DNA of 64,000 nucleotides, from contig NPFB01000007.1 of the NCBI GenBank assembly GCA_014084085.1, positions 48,050 through 112,049 of the forward strand, written 5' to 3'. Every line of letters starts with the position of its first letter. The stretch's first letter is position 1. Below the pieces are notes generated by a model. That model did not search any database. It worked only from the letters and a program-made list of their open reading frames with translations, and was not told where the DNA came from. Shown one piece after another: positions 37,405 to 46,748 of this stretch. Origin of the DNA: Hondaea fermentalgiana (Eukaryota; Sar; Bigyra; Thraustochytrida; Thraustochytriidae). Made by a program: the position numbers and the translations under genes.

Positions 37405-40047
37405 CTAGCTCGGCGTGGTTGCACGCGCTCCAACGATGCCAATGTGGTCCATCAGCACATCTACGAGCGCTGGCTCAGCATGCTGTACGCTAAGTATTGT
37501 GTGCTCCAACCAGCTGCGTCGCTCCTTGACATTTTGCGGGTCGGTCGAGCTGCCCCCGGAAAACCAGCCGTTCCCACGCGGTAAGGGCAGTGGATCAGCG
37601 GGGAGAAGTCCACCTGCGTGATGTTCGCACACCCATTTAAAAATGTGCTCGAATTGACGAAAGCGAGTTTGCACCATCCGCCACCCGCCGTGATCATTCT
37701 CGACCTGAATCACGTACGTCATGTGCGACTCGCCATGGCAAACCATTGTACCCACGCCAATGCGGCGCTTTCGCCTCTCGTCGGCACGAAGACGGAGCCG
37801 ACTGGAGGGTCTGTCTTCTCTATTGGCGCGCGGCTCGCGAGGCAGCGTGAGTGGCGGGGGGCGACGCCGTTCCATCATAGGAGTCACTGCCGAAATTTCG
37901 TCCACCGTTTGCAAAGGCTCAATCGTTGCTGTGTCGCGCAAGAGTCGCGCATCCGAGGCATCCGACGCCCCGGTGTCGAGAATAAGTGGCTTGCTCTCGC
38001 GCCACAATGATGCCATTGCATCATGGCCACCGCGACGACTCACAAAAGTTCGCCGACGTGAGAGCCCACCCGTGAAGATTTCGCACTTGCCAATCGTCGC
38101 CCGTCTCGTCTGCTCATACCCGAGTTCCGTGGTCAATTGGTGCACAGCAAAGTCCACGGCCAGAGTGTACTTTGCATCATTTTGACCCCCTCCGCGCGTG
38201 TGACTGAGCATCATGGTAGTCTCGTCGCCGAACCTACCTCCCAGACCATTGATTCCGACACTAAAGAGTCCGCTGTTGCGTCCAGAGGGACGCCCGCGGG
38301 TTCGACGGCGCTCTGCGCGCTGCCGCTGCAATTCACACTCCTCCAATAAAGCCTCTACTTCGGCTTGAAGCTGCTGTCTACGCTCACGCTCCTCCTCGTA
38401 CATTGCGCGAACCTCTTCATACTCTGATTCGTCGGGCGGAAGCAACGACTCATCTTCCTCGTGATACACATCTATCGCGCCGCAGTCTGGTGCTTGTGAC
38501 GCAGACGCAAAGTACTCTGTCACATATGACTCGTTGCAGTCCACCGCGCTTCCCAGAGGACGAAACTCGTGGTCATCGTCCTGATTTAGATCCTGATCAT
38601 GTCCCAGTGCCTCCTGCTCGCGTTTGAAGCGCCGCATCTGCTCTACTTGCTGCGCAGCCGTCATGTCCTCGGCAATGTCTCCTCGTGATCCGCGCACGAA
38701 GGAAGGCCTTTCTTTTCCGTCAAAGTGCGCGCTTGCCAAGAGCGTCATCTTTTGCCCGACAAGAGCCGCAGTCTGCGCCAAAACGCGCACGTCATCCGGC
38801 TCCTCATTGGCAGGAAGACGCGCACCGCGTTCAAGCATATGCTGCGAGTCGTATTCGTCGTCGAGAGAAGTTCGTGGGGACATCGACTCTAGATATCTCT
38901 TGCGAAGTTCATCGCGGACTTCCTGGCTCGGCGAGTGTCGCAAAACGGAGCTGGGGTCATGTTCGTATTCCTCGCTCGAGTTGAAAAAGCTCTCGTCGAA
39001 AGTTCCTGCGTCAGATCCGGTATGCTCAAATTCACTCGCGGCTGAAGCTGTGCCTGCGCGCAGCGAGTCGCGCTCGGAGACGAGAGCACGTAGCTTTTCG
39101 ATCTCTCGCTCGAGCGCGCGACGTCTTCGCTTCTCTTCATGTGCAGCCTGCTTCTGCTTGTGCAACGAGTGTTCAAGTTCCTGGGCCTGCTCCTCGAGCT
39201 GCTCTAGGTGCGCCTGTTGATGTGTGGCGCGTCTCCTCAGCCGAGAGATATCTTCCTGCTTCCCGAGAAGATCAGTGTTCATCTTTTGCTCTCGGTCAAG
39301 GAGATCCGAGAGAATGCGCGCGCGCCTCGATTCTTTTTCCAAGAGGTCAAGCAGTGCGCGTCCGTATTCGCCTGCCATGCGCAGATCGTTTCCGTCGGCT
39401 TCGTCCGTCGAACTTTCGTCCGAACTCATCGAGGTATCTCCCGTCTCTCCGCTATCATCGTCGTCATCATCGTTTTCTTCGATCGCATCGTTTTCTGTGT
39501 CACCCTCCTCGTCTTCTTCCTCGTCATCCGTATCGGAAGCGGAATAGTGTCTGTGTTGCAATGAAGAAGCGCTTTTGGCGTACGAATGTTGTTGCCAAGG
39601 CTGATTTAGCTTGACATGAATTGTTGCACTGTTGTCACCGGTAGCAGCAGCAGTAGCAGTAGCAGTAGCAGCAGTAGTAGTAGTAGTAGTAGCAGCAGCA
39701 GCAGCAGCAGCGCGCTTTGCAGCAGCTTGCTCATTGTGGTATCTTGCGGTGGAGCTTGCGCCTAAGATCGTCTGCATCCATTGCCTGGAATGTTCGCGAG
39801 GACCCGACATGCCCACTGAAGTCATCGCGCCGCCCTTGAGACCTCCGTAGGCTCCAGACGCGTTGAGTCGGAGCTCTGCGAGCGAGAGTCTTGTCGTGGT
39901 TTGCGCCCCGTGGCTTGCTTTGCCATACGCGGCGTGGCAATCTTCGTCATCGCTCAGCGTCTCATTTTCGGAAGGCAGTTTGGGAAGGACGCTCGTGTGC
40001 TGATTGTTGCCCGGGGTCTTCTTGCCAACGGCGGTGCCGCTGCGCAT
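37405..40047 (-). CDS. Coiled-coil protein with C-terminal PX domain
   Basis: 880 residues from the ATG at 40047; the frame is open further upstream but without ATG. The first 240 residues are low-complexity: a Thr/Ala block from a triplet repeat (about 112-137) and a Glu/Asp-rich stretch. A coiled coil (about 240-335) has clear heptads (LLDLLEKESRRARILSDLLD, RRRATHQQAHLEQLEEQ). A second short helical stretch lies at about 555-590. The C-terminus (about 755-870) is a PX fold: VGTMVCHGESHMTYVIQVEN, TRFRQFEHIFKWV, then LPPD/LPLPRGN and the ERRSWLEHTIL helix. The usual RR(Y/F) phosphoinositide-binding motif appears as TRFRQF. A role at endosomal membranes is inferred from the PX domain. Confidence 0.85.
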   Translation of the reverse strand: MRSGTAVGKKTPGNNQHTSVLPKLPSENETLSDDEDCHAAYGKASHGAQTTTRLSLAELRLNASGAYGGLKGGAMTSVGMSGPREHSRQWMQTILGASSTARYHNEQAAAKRAAAAAAATTTTTTAATATATAAATGDNSATIHVKLNQPWQQHSYAKSASSLQHRHYSASDTDDEEEDEEGDTENDAIEENDDDDDDSGETGDTSMSSDESSTDEADGNDLRMAGEYGRALLDLLEKESRRARILSDLLDREQKMNTDLLGKQEDISRLRRRATHQQAHLEQLEEQAQELEHSLHKQKQAAHEEKRRRRALEREIEKLRALVSERDSLRAGTASAASEFEHTGSDAGTFDESFFNSSEEYEHDPSSVLRHSPSQEVRDELRKRYLESMSPRTSLDDEYDSQHMLERGARLPANEEPDDVRVLAQTAALVGQKMTLLASAHFDGKERPSFVRGSRGDIAEDMTAAQQVEQMRRFKREQEALGHDQDLNQDDDHEFRPLGSAVDCNESYVTEYFASASQAPDCGAIDVYHEEDESLLPPDESEYEEVRAMYEEERERRQQLQAEVEALLEECELQRQRAERRRTRGRPSGRNSGLFSVGINGLGGRFGDETTMMLSHTRGGGQNDAKYTLAVDFAVHQLTTELGYEQTRRATIGKCEIFTGGLSRRRTFVSRRGGHDAMASLWRESKPLILDTGASDASDARLLRDTATIEPLQTVDEISAVTPMMERRRPPPLTLPREPRANREDRPSSRLRLRADERRKRRIGVGTMVCHGESHMTYVIQVENDHGGWRMVQTRFRQFEHIFKWVCEHHAGGLLPADPLPLPRGNGWFSGGSSTDPQNVKERRSWLEHTILSVQHAEPALVDVLMDHIGIVGARATTPS
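39636..39713. repeat. GCA/GTA triplet repeat inside the PX gene
   Basis: About 25 GCA, GTA and related triplets. On the coding (minus) strand they give a polyalanine and polythreonine run near residues 112-137. The tract is likely length-polymorphic. Confidence 0.85.
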
Positions 40048-41280
40048 GGTCGCTAACAAGGTTCGTCCGCAAGACCAAGCGCGCACCCCGTCGGGAGCGA
40101 CGCAGTCCCGTGGTTTGTCTGCCTGCCTGCCCGCCTGCCTGCCTGCCTGCCTGCGCTGCCCTATCCTGCAGGATTCTGCTCGCCTTCAACGAAGCTGCAG
40201 CTGCTCGCAACGACAAGCAAGCCCCGAGCCTCTCGCTCGTCGTTTGGCGCTGTCGTTTGCGCTGTCGTTGGCACCGCCGAGGCGTGCACGTCTCGCCGGC
40301 CGTGGGGCGCGTCCGTCGGTTGTATTTAGGATTGTGCTGCCCGGCTGGGCTGGGCTGTCGGTCCTGGGCTGGCTGGGCTGGGGCTCGCCGGTCTGGGACT
40401 GACGCCGACTCACCCTGCTTCTTCACGTCACGCGGCGCTCGCTCGTTGTCGCCGCAGACTGTCTGGCTGGCTGGGGCAAAGCCGTTACGCGTGCACGTGC
40501 CCTTGGGCCGGGTCCGGCCCCGCGACTCGTCCCAGATCCTCGTAGCCGGCCAGCCAATCAGCAGCAGCAGCAGCAGCAGCGCGCCCGACGTCGGCCCGAG
40601 GCTCTTCCGCGAGGCGCGAGCCGCGCGCCGACAAGGCTTGCGACCGCGACCGCGACCGCGACCCGAGCGAGCGGCGAGCGGGCGGGCGAGCGATCGTTGC
40701 CCGAGTGGGGAAGCGCGCGAGCGGGGCGCGCCACACCGGACCCGGAGCAGGCTTTGAACACGGAACGAAGAAGAAAAGAAAGGAAAGAGAGTAAAAAAAC
40801 AGACCACGGGACATTATGGGTTGTGCAGGATATCCTCGATCGCGCGGCAACGGTCACATGGCGCGGACCGAGCGCGGGTGTCCCGGATGAAGGGAGGGAG
40901 AAAGAGGACGCGAGGCAAGACAGGACGCGAGGCAAGCCCTTTCGCTTTGATCGTGCAGTTGGCCGATCGACGGAGCGGGCCCGTCGCGTCGCGTACGCAC
41001 GCCGCATCGTGGAGTTCGGCCGGCCGGCGCCTCTGCCGAGCTTTCCGAAGGTCATCAAACCCATTTTCTGCGCCTTGACTGTCGACCAGCGTTTCCGTCG
41101 CGACAGCACAAGAGGCACGAGCATAAACGCGATAAACAAGGTGAGCTAGCGGGCGATCAAACGAACGAGCGAAAGCACGCGCGAGCCTGGTCTTGGCTTT
41201 CTAGTTCTACATCCGCAAACACCCGATCGAACGATTGGTCAATTAACGTGACAACGTCAGACACCTCGGAGACGAGAAAC
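40048..41280. other. Divergent spacer PX-CFAP65 with candidate leader intron
   Basis: GC-rich, non-coding. It holds a TGCC/CTGC tract (40119-40155), a GCA run (40559-40580) and a CGACCG hexamer run (40643-40666). AAG/GTGAGC at 41141 and CTTTCTAG ending at 41204 look like a good donor and acceptor for a 64-bp intron in the CFAP65 leader, 77 bp before its ATG. Confidence 0.5.
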
Positions 41281-44200
41281 ATGACGAGTCAAAAGGCAAG
41301 AGTTCCGCCAGAGGTGTTTGATCGCGAGGAGCGCGTGCGCAGATTTGGGGTAGACTGCGGTGATGAACTTCTCTGGGAAGATGGGACTTGGACGCCAGGA
41401 GGTGAATTTGTCAAGACCCTTGTCCTTAAAAACGTTGGGAACGAAACAATTAAAATCAAGTATCGGCCACCAGAGACCTCCTTCTTCAGCATGGACTTTC
41501 CCGAAGTAATTGCGCTTAGTCCAGGCATGTCGTTCCCTGTCCAAGTCATCTTCCGTCCCGTTCGCATCGAGCCGTACGATGACTACATTGAGTTTGTCAT
41601 TCGCAACAAGAAACTCAAATGGACCTTTTACATTCCCGTCAAAGCAAGACTTTCCAACGTCTCCATCAGCGTTCCTGAAATGCTCGACTTTGGCTTCTGC
41701 CCCATCAGTGAAACCTCTGTTCGCTCCTTTGAAGTCCGAAACACCGGTCAGGTTACGGTCGAGTACGAATGGGAAATGCAGCCCCCCTTTCAGATCGAAC
41801 CATCCAAAGGAACCATCGAGGACGTCCAAACATTCGAAACAACTTACGCGCCGATCGATGCCAGTGTGGTTGTCAGTAAAGCTTTGCTACACGTAAGCGG
41901 ACTGGAAACGAGCCCTGTGGTTTTCAAATTGAGCGGAATCGGAAAATATCCGCATGTTTCGCTCTCAGAAACACGTGTAGATTTTGGCGAGGTGCTTCCA
42001 GGAGCGTCCACCGACAAAGAAATCATGCTACGCAACCAGTCTTTTGTGCCGGCCAAATTCTCCATCAGACGCGTCGAGAACGATCTGCCCCCAGTCTTTG
42101 ACGTGCGCCCAGGGACAGGAGTTGTCGAGCCAGGTCAAATGACCCCGCTTCGCGTTCGCTACCAGCCAACTGCGCTCGGACAGTTCTCCTGCGATTCGTA
42201 CCTCATCGAGACCCCGGGAGGCAACGTCGCGCAACTTGATCTCGTTGGCCTCTGCGTGGGGCCTGAGGTCAGCGCGGGCGAAACCCGTGTTGTTCAGTTT
42301 GGCGAATGTGTCATGAAAGCCGGGCCCTCCTCAGCGCCAACGCGTGCTCTGCACCTTCGCAACAATGCAGAGAAACCAGTTCGCTACCACTTTTTTGCAG
42401 ACCCTCACAGTGAGTTTGAATTTGTCGATCCAGCCATTGGAGAAATTCCTGCCAAATTGGAAAAGGCCATCACCGTGCGCTTTCGCGCTTCGCGCCCGGG
42501 CAATTACTACCGAAGGCTTTTTTGTGTTCTTCAGGATCAGCTCCCGCTGTACTTTGACCTGCTCGGCACCTGCTACGATGACAGCATTGAAGGGCGCTCC
42601 AATCGCCCGCAGCCTCTCCTCGCTCGTCACATTGTGGCGCACCGTGAACGGGAACTTCTCGGCCTCGAAAGAGAGACGCCTGAGCATTTGCTCGAGGTGG
42701 AGCACGACCGCGCACTTCGTGGCGAGACGGAACGAGCTTCGCATGCAAACGTCTTTCCTGAAGACGACGTCTCGGTCGCATGCAGCGGGGGCATCAGCAA
42801 AGGCCAGCTCGAGGTTTGCGAGCAGCTCTTCAAGCGACCAACGCAGGCATCGAATGTAGTCGTTCTTGACGCAGACGAGCTTGACTTCGGAGGGAGCTCT
42901 TCCCTGCGCGCCAACGCCGACAAAAGAGTCCTCAGAGTTACAAACTATCATCACGCCAAAATTACCTGTGGGTGGACTGTGAACTGGCCAAGTCAACCGC
43001 AGGGAGCAGACGAAACTGGCAGCAAAGATGCCGTGCAAGCTCCGTTTGCTATCTTTCCCGACACCCAAGACATCAGTCCTGGCCGCACTGTCGAATTCAG
43101 AGTACACTTTCGACCGAACGTAGACAACGCGTATTTTTTCGCCACCGCCACCGCCTACGCGCATCTCAAATCAAATCGGACCTTCCGCCTTGTCAAGGAC
43201 AAGGCCTTTATCCCGCCCTGGTTCCTCAGCGTACGACTTCTTGGCCACACTTTTCAGCCCGGCGTCGAGCACTTCCTACCAAAGGTTCGTTTTATCGCTC
43301 CAGAACGCACTGATCTCGGAAGCGAGACGGGGTCACAAGTTTCCTCTTCCAAGCATGCTTTCGATACGACGGAAGCGAAAGGCGAGTACTGGCATCCCAT
43401 TCAATTTCCCGTGTGTCATCTGGGCGAGTCTGCGCTGCAAACCATCGTGATCGAAAACAACGGCGATACTCCCGTCCGATTTGAATTTTCCAACGACCCC
43501 AGCGAGTGCTTCGACGTGATGCCTCGTAGCGGGCAGATCGAGCGTGGCGCTTTCCAAATTGTGGCCCTGAAGTGCACTCCTGCAAGTGTCGGGGAGCGCA
43601 AGTTCCAACTCAAATGCAGATTAAATGGCGCCGCGAGCAACACGCACACCCTCGCTCTCTCGAGCTTTTGCGCAGTTCCCACAATTCAAGTTGCCGAAGC
43701 GCAGGACATTTCAGGCACAGACGGAGCATCTCTTGAAGCGCTTTTCATCAAGCCGACGTGCCTTGGCTTGCGTTCGCAGCGGCAAGTTTCGGTGCGGAAC
43801 CGCTCGCGCGTTCCACTGGAGTTCGAGTGGCGCGTACCGAAGCGATTCCGGTCCGTGTTGAGCGTCGAGCCCTCGCGCGGTCTGCTCCGCGGCAACGAGC
43901 GCACCTTGGTGACCTGGGACTTTGCGCCCAGAGCACTTCGAGCTTATGAAATGGATTGCGTCCTCTTCTCGCGCAGCATTTGGCCGCGCCCGGGCATCGC
44001 CACGGAGTCGCGGTCCATCCTTTCGATTCACGGGTCAGGGTCCACTTCATGCGTTGCTTTTACCGAGATGCAGGTCGACTTGGGCACCGTGCTTGCTCAA
44101 GCGTCCTCGATCCGCGACATTGGCATCACGAATCACGCAGATTGCGAGGTCGCCGTAAAGTTCGACATTCTTGGCGATCGCGCCGACTACCTCGCAGTCT

Positions 44201-46605
44201 CCCCAAATTCGCTGACCGTCCCAGCTCGCGCCACGCTCCCCGTGCGTCTCTCCTTTACGCCGCAAAAGTGCGGGAATTTCGACTTTAAGGTCGTTTGTAC
44301 CTGCCTCGACCAGGGCAAGGATTCGGGTAGTGGAGCGACATGTGCAGCTTCGGGTGCAGCTGCAGACCCAAGCGTTGTTTTTGAGGATGCTCGTGCAACA
44401 GCAAGTCCCGCCGCACTCTGGAAACAGCTTGATTTGGGCCGTCTTAATACAATTCTTTCATCGCCCGTGACAGATGAAGAAGTCGAATTTGCACAGTGCG
44501 CAACGGTTCCTGGGATGGGCCGGTCGCGGAAAGACGAACTTCGCGAACAGCTCGACACTGTGTGCTTTCGCTTCACGCCAGCCCCGCACATGTCTCCAAC
44601 GGAGCACATTCATTTGCAGCTCCGAAACTACGGGAAACTACCTGCAGAATTTTCTGTGCAATTTCCCAACGATGCGGACATTGACATTGAGCCATGGGCC
44701 GATTCACGCGACCCATGCGAGGCCGAAATGAGACAGGCGTTTCTCCTCGACCAGCGCGTCTTTGAAATTGTTCCTCGATCCGCTCTGCTTGGACCAGGTG
44801 AGGCTGTCACCGTTCGCGTTTCGTACAGGCATCATGTTGCAGAGTATGAAGGCTTGCACAGACTTGAAGTCCTCTTTGGACTCACCCATGGCAAGCAGGT
44901 TCGCGTGAAGCTTGAGGGCCAGACGTTGTCCGGAGCTACACCCTTTGCATTCCCCGTCGCACGGCGCTGCGAGCTCTCACGGACGCCGATCGGCCTTCGT
45001 GATCCTCTCGTTCAGTTTGTCGAGATTCGCAATATGGGCGCCGTTGACGCACGGTACACAGTGGATGCGGCGCCTCTTCAGCAGCTTTTGCAGGCAAACT
45101 ATGGCTTTCCCGTACTCAAGTGTCTGACGCTAACAGGAACGATCAGCGGTGCAGGAGGCACGGCTCGACTAGAGTTCATTTTTGCGCCCCTTGAAGACAA
45201 AGTTTACAAGTGCAAGCTTCCCATCACGGTCGAGTCAGCCTTGCCGCAGGATGCCGGCGAAGCCAGCATTATCGAAATTGAACTCGAGGCGCGTGGTTTT
45301 CATCCCGACCACCCCGAAACGGAATGCGCAATTGAGCCCAAGGGAGCGAGCTCTCCCGAGCAACAAGCGTTGGCGCTGCCCGGACAACTGGCATCAACCT
45401 CGCTCGATGTGCTTGACTTCGGGGCTCTTTCTGTCTCCACACAGACGACCCGGGTTGTCTTTCTCCGCAACCATACGGCCAATAACATCTTCTTCATCTG
45501 GGACGAATTGCATCCACTCGTAACAAGCGGGGTTGCTAGTATGGTCCCGCACCGAGGCGAAATTGCGCCCGGAGAGTTTTGCATTTGCAAGCTAACTGTA
45601 AGTGCCTCTGATGAAGCGAAGCCCTCCGTGCTCGACACCGACTTCGCTTGCCTAATTACGTCTTCGCGCGATGTGCCCAGCCGAGAAAGTGGAGCCGTGA
45701 CGAGGCTTGGCACGAGCGACCCTTTGGGTACCTCCTTCCGCTCCGAGTCGCGAGCTTCCTCTGTGCGGCGCGACACACGCAAGAAAAGACAGCCCGTTGA
45801 CCACGAGAGCGTCGTTGGTCGCTCCACCGCCGCTCGCGACCTGCGCATGAAAGCCCTGGGCAGAGCCCCACCGTCTGATCATGCCCTTATCCTTGACGAT
45901 GATCTTGACGGGCTTCCAGCCGACTCTTCACTGGCGGATGTGCGCAAGGGAACGGCGATGCAATCGCCGCGTTCCCCTGGTGGGCCAATGAGCTCCCAGC
46001 GCATCTATGTACGGATCCGTGGAAAAATTTACAGCGAAAGAGATGCTACGACACAGGGCATCTCGAGTCACCTTTACATGCCGCCACTGCCGTCAAACTT
46101 GGCCCCGCAGTCAATGCTCGGCGCTGAGGAAACGAGTCGGCCATCCACACGGCAATCCACGTATTCGCTCTCCTCGTCGAGCTCTTCGTCAAGCTGCGGG
46201 CGCTCGCGAGGCACATTGTCCTCGGAGGCGACCCGAGCGCAGCTGCCTATTGCACCAGAGATGGCGCAGGCTAATCTTCGCTCCGCAGCGTTTCACCCAA
46301 GTGTGCAAGCTGCGATCGAAGCGCAGCATGAGGCATTGCCCCCTCGATTCGTTGACATGCTTGCTGCCGAGGGGCTGCGTGCCAAAGACACCCCCGTGCA
46401 TGCATTGGGAACACAGCAAGATGCTCTTGAGCGTCGGCGCATTGATGCCTTGCTCAAGCCCGAGTGCCAGGAGCTGACGCATGTCGTTTTGGAAAGCACT
46501 CTGGTTAACCTCATCGAGGAAGCTTCGCGAGGTGAGATTTCGCTCATTGCGCACAAGACAATGTTGTTTCGCGAGGAGAGCTCGGAAGCCGTTTCGCCTC
46601 AGTAA
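41281..46605 (+). CDS. CFAP65: Cilia- and flagella-associated protein 65
   Basis: 1774 residues from the ATG at 41281; the frame opens earlier at a GTG. CFAP65 is a large protein of the central-pair apparatus needed for flagellar beating. The N-terminus matches the family closely: GVDCGDELLWEDGTWTPGGE, LVLKNVGNETIKIKYRPP, SFFSMDFPEVIALSPGMSF and FRPVRIEPYDDYIEF. It continues as a string of Ig-like ASH/MSP-type domains with repeated motifs such as LDFGFCPISETSVRSFEVRN, VDFGEVLPGAS and LDFGALSVSTQTTRVVFLRN. Length is close to the animal protein (about 1,900 aa). The last 280 residues are Ser/Arg-rich and disordered, then helical. Single exon. It converges with IFT121, another flagellar gene, with 143 bp between stops. 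Confidence 0.94.
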   Translation: MTSQKARVPPEVFDREERVRRFGVDCGDELLWEDGTWTPGGEFVKTLVLKNVGNETIKIKYRPPETSFFSMDFPEVIALSPGMSFPVQVIFRPVRIEPYDDYIEFVIRNKKLKWTFYIPVKARLSNVSISVPEMLDFGFCPISETSVRSFEVRNTGQVTVEYEWEMQPPFQIEPSKGTIEDVQTFETTYAPIDASVVVSKALLHVSGLETSPVVFKLSGIGKYPHVSLSETRVDFGEVLPGASTDKEIMLRNQSFVPAKFSIRRVENDLPPVFDVRPGTGVVEPGQMTPLRVRYQPTALGQFSCDSYLIETPGGNVAQLDLVGLCVGPEVSAGETRVVQFGECVMKAGPSSAPTRALHLRNNAEKPVRYHFFADPHSEFEFVDPAIGEIPAKLEKAITVRFRASRPGNYYRRLFCVLQDQLPLYFDLLGTCYDDSIEGRSNRPQPLLARHIVAHRERELLGLERETPEHLLEVEHDRALRGETERASHANVFPEDDVSVACSGGISKGQLEVCEQLFKRPTQASNVVVLDADELDFGGSSSLRANADKRVLRVTNYHHAKITCGWTVNWPSQPQGADETGSKDAVQAPFAIFPDTQDISPGRTVEFRVHFRPNVDNAYFFATATAYAHLKSNRTFRLVKDKAFIPPWFLSVRLLGHTFQPGVEHFLPKVRFIAPERTDLGSETGSQVSSSKHAFDTTEAKGEYWHPIQFPVCHLGESALQTIVIENNGDTPVRFEFSNDPSECFDVMPRSGQIERGAFQIVALKCTPASVGERKFQLKCRLNGAASNTHTLALSSFCAVPTIQVAEAQDISGTDGASLEALFIKPTCLGLRSQRQVSVRNRSRVPLEFEWRVPKRFRSVLSVEPSRGLLRGNERTLVTWDFAPRALRAYEMDCVLFSRSIWPRPGIATESRSILSIHGSGSTSCVAFTEMQVDLGTVLAQASSIRDIGITNHADCEVAVKFDILGDRADYLAVSPNSLTVPARATLPVRLSFTPQKCGNFDFKVVCTCLDQGKDSGSGATCAASGAAADPSVVFEDARATASPAALWKQLDLGRLNTILSSPVTDEEVEFAQCATVPGMGRSRKDELREQLDTVCFRFTPAPHMSPTEHIHLQLRNYGKLPAEFSVQFPNDADIDIEPWADSRDPCEAEMRQAFLLDQRVFEIVPRSALLGPGEAVTVRVSYRHHVAEYEGLHRLEVLFGLTHGKQVRVKLEGQTLSGATPFAFPVARRCELSRTPIGLRDPLVQFVEIRNMGAVDARYTVDAAPLQQLLQANYGFPVLKCLTLTGTISGAGGTARLEFIFAPLEDKVYKCKLPITVESALPQDAGEASIIEIELEARGFHPDHPETECAIEPKGASSPEQQALALPGQLASTSLDVLDFGALSVSTQTTRVVFLRNHTANNIFFIWDELHPLVTSGVASMVPHRGEIAPGEFCICKLTVSASDEAKPSVLDTDFACLITSSRDVPSRESGAVTRLGTSDPLGTSFRSESRASSVRRDTRKKRQPVDHESVVGRSTAARDLRMKALGRAPPSDHALILDDDLDGLPADSSLADVRKGTAMQSPRSPGGPMSSQRIYVRIRGKIYSERDATTQGISSHLYMPPLPSNLAPQSMLGAEETSRPSTRQSTYSLSSSSSSSSCGRSRGTLSSEATRAQLPIAPEMAQANLRSAAFHPSVQAAIEAQHEALPPRFVDMLAAEGLRAKDTPVHALGTQQDALERRRIDALLKPECQELTHVVLESTLVNLIEEASRGEISLIAHKTMLFREESSEAVSPQ

Positions 46606-46748
46606 ATGAAGACCAAAGCCTCTGAGCTGTCCGTGTGATGAAAAGCAAACGTAAAATTCTATAAAGTTCGTTGTTGCGTATTTTTGTCGAGTTAGGTGAT
46701 GCGTGACCTCTTTCTGAAATTAGAAACGAGAAAAGGAAGCGAAAAGAC

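Noticed and set aside
40697..41149. 150-codon frame before CFAP65
   Set aside because: No ATG start, no recognisable domain; better explained as leader with a small intron.
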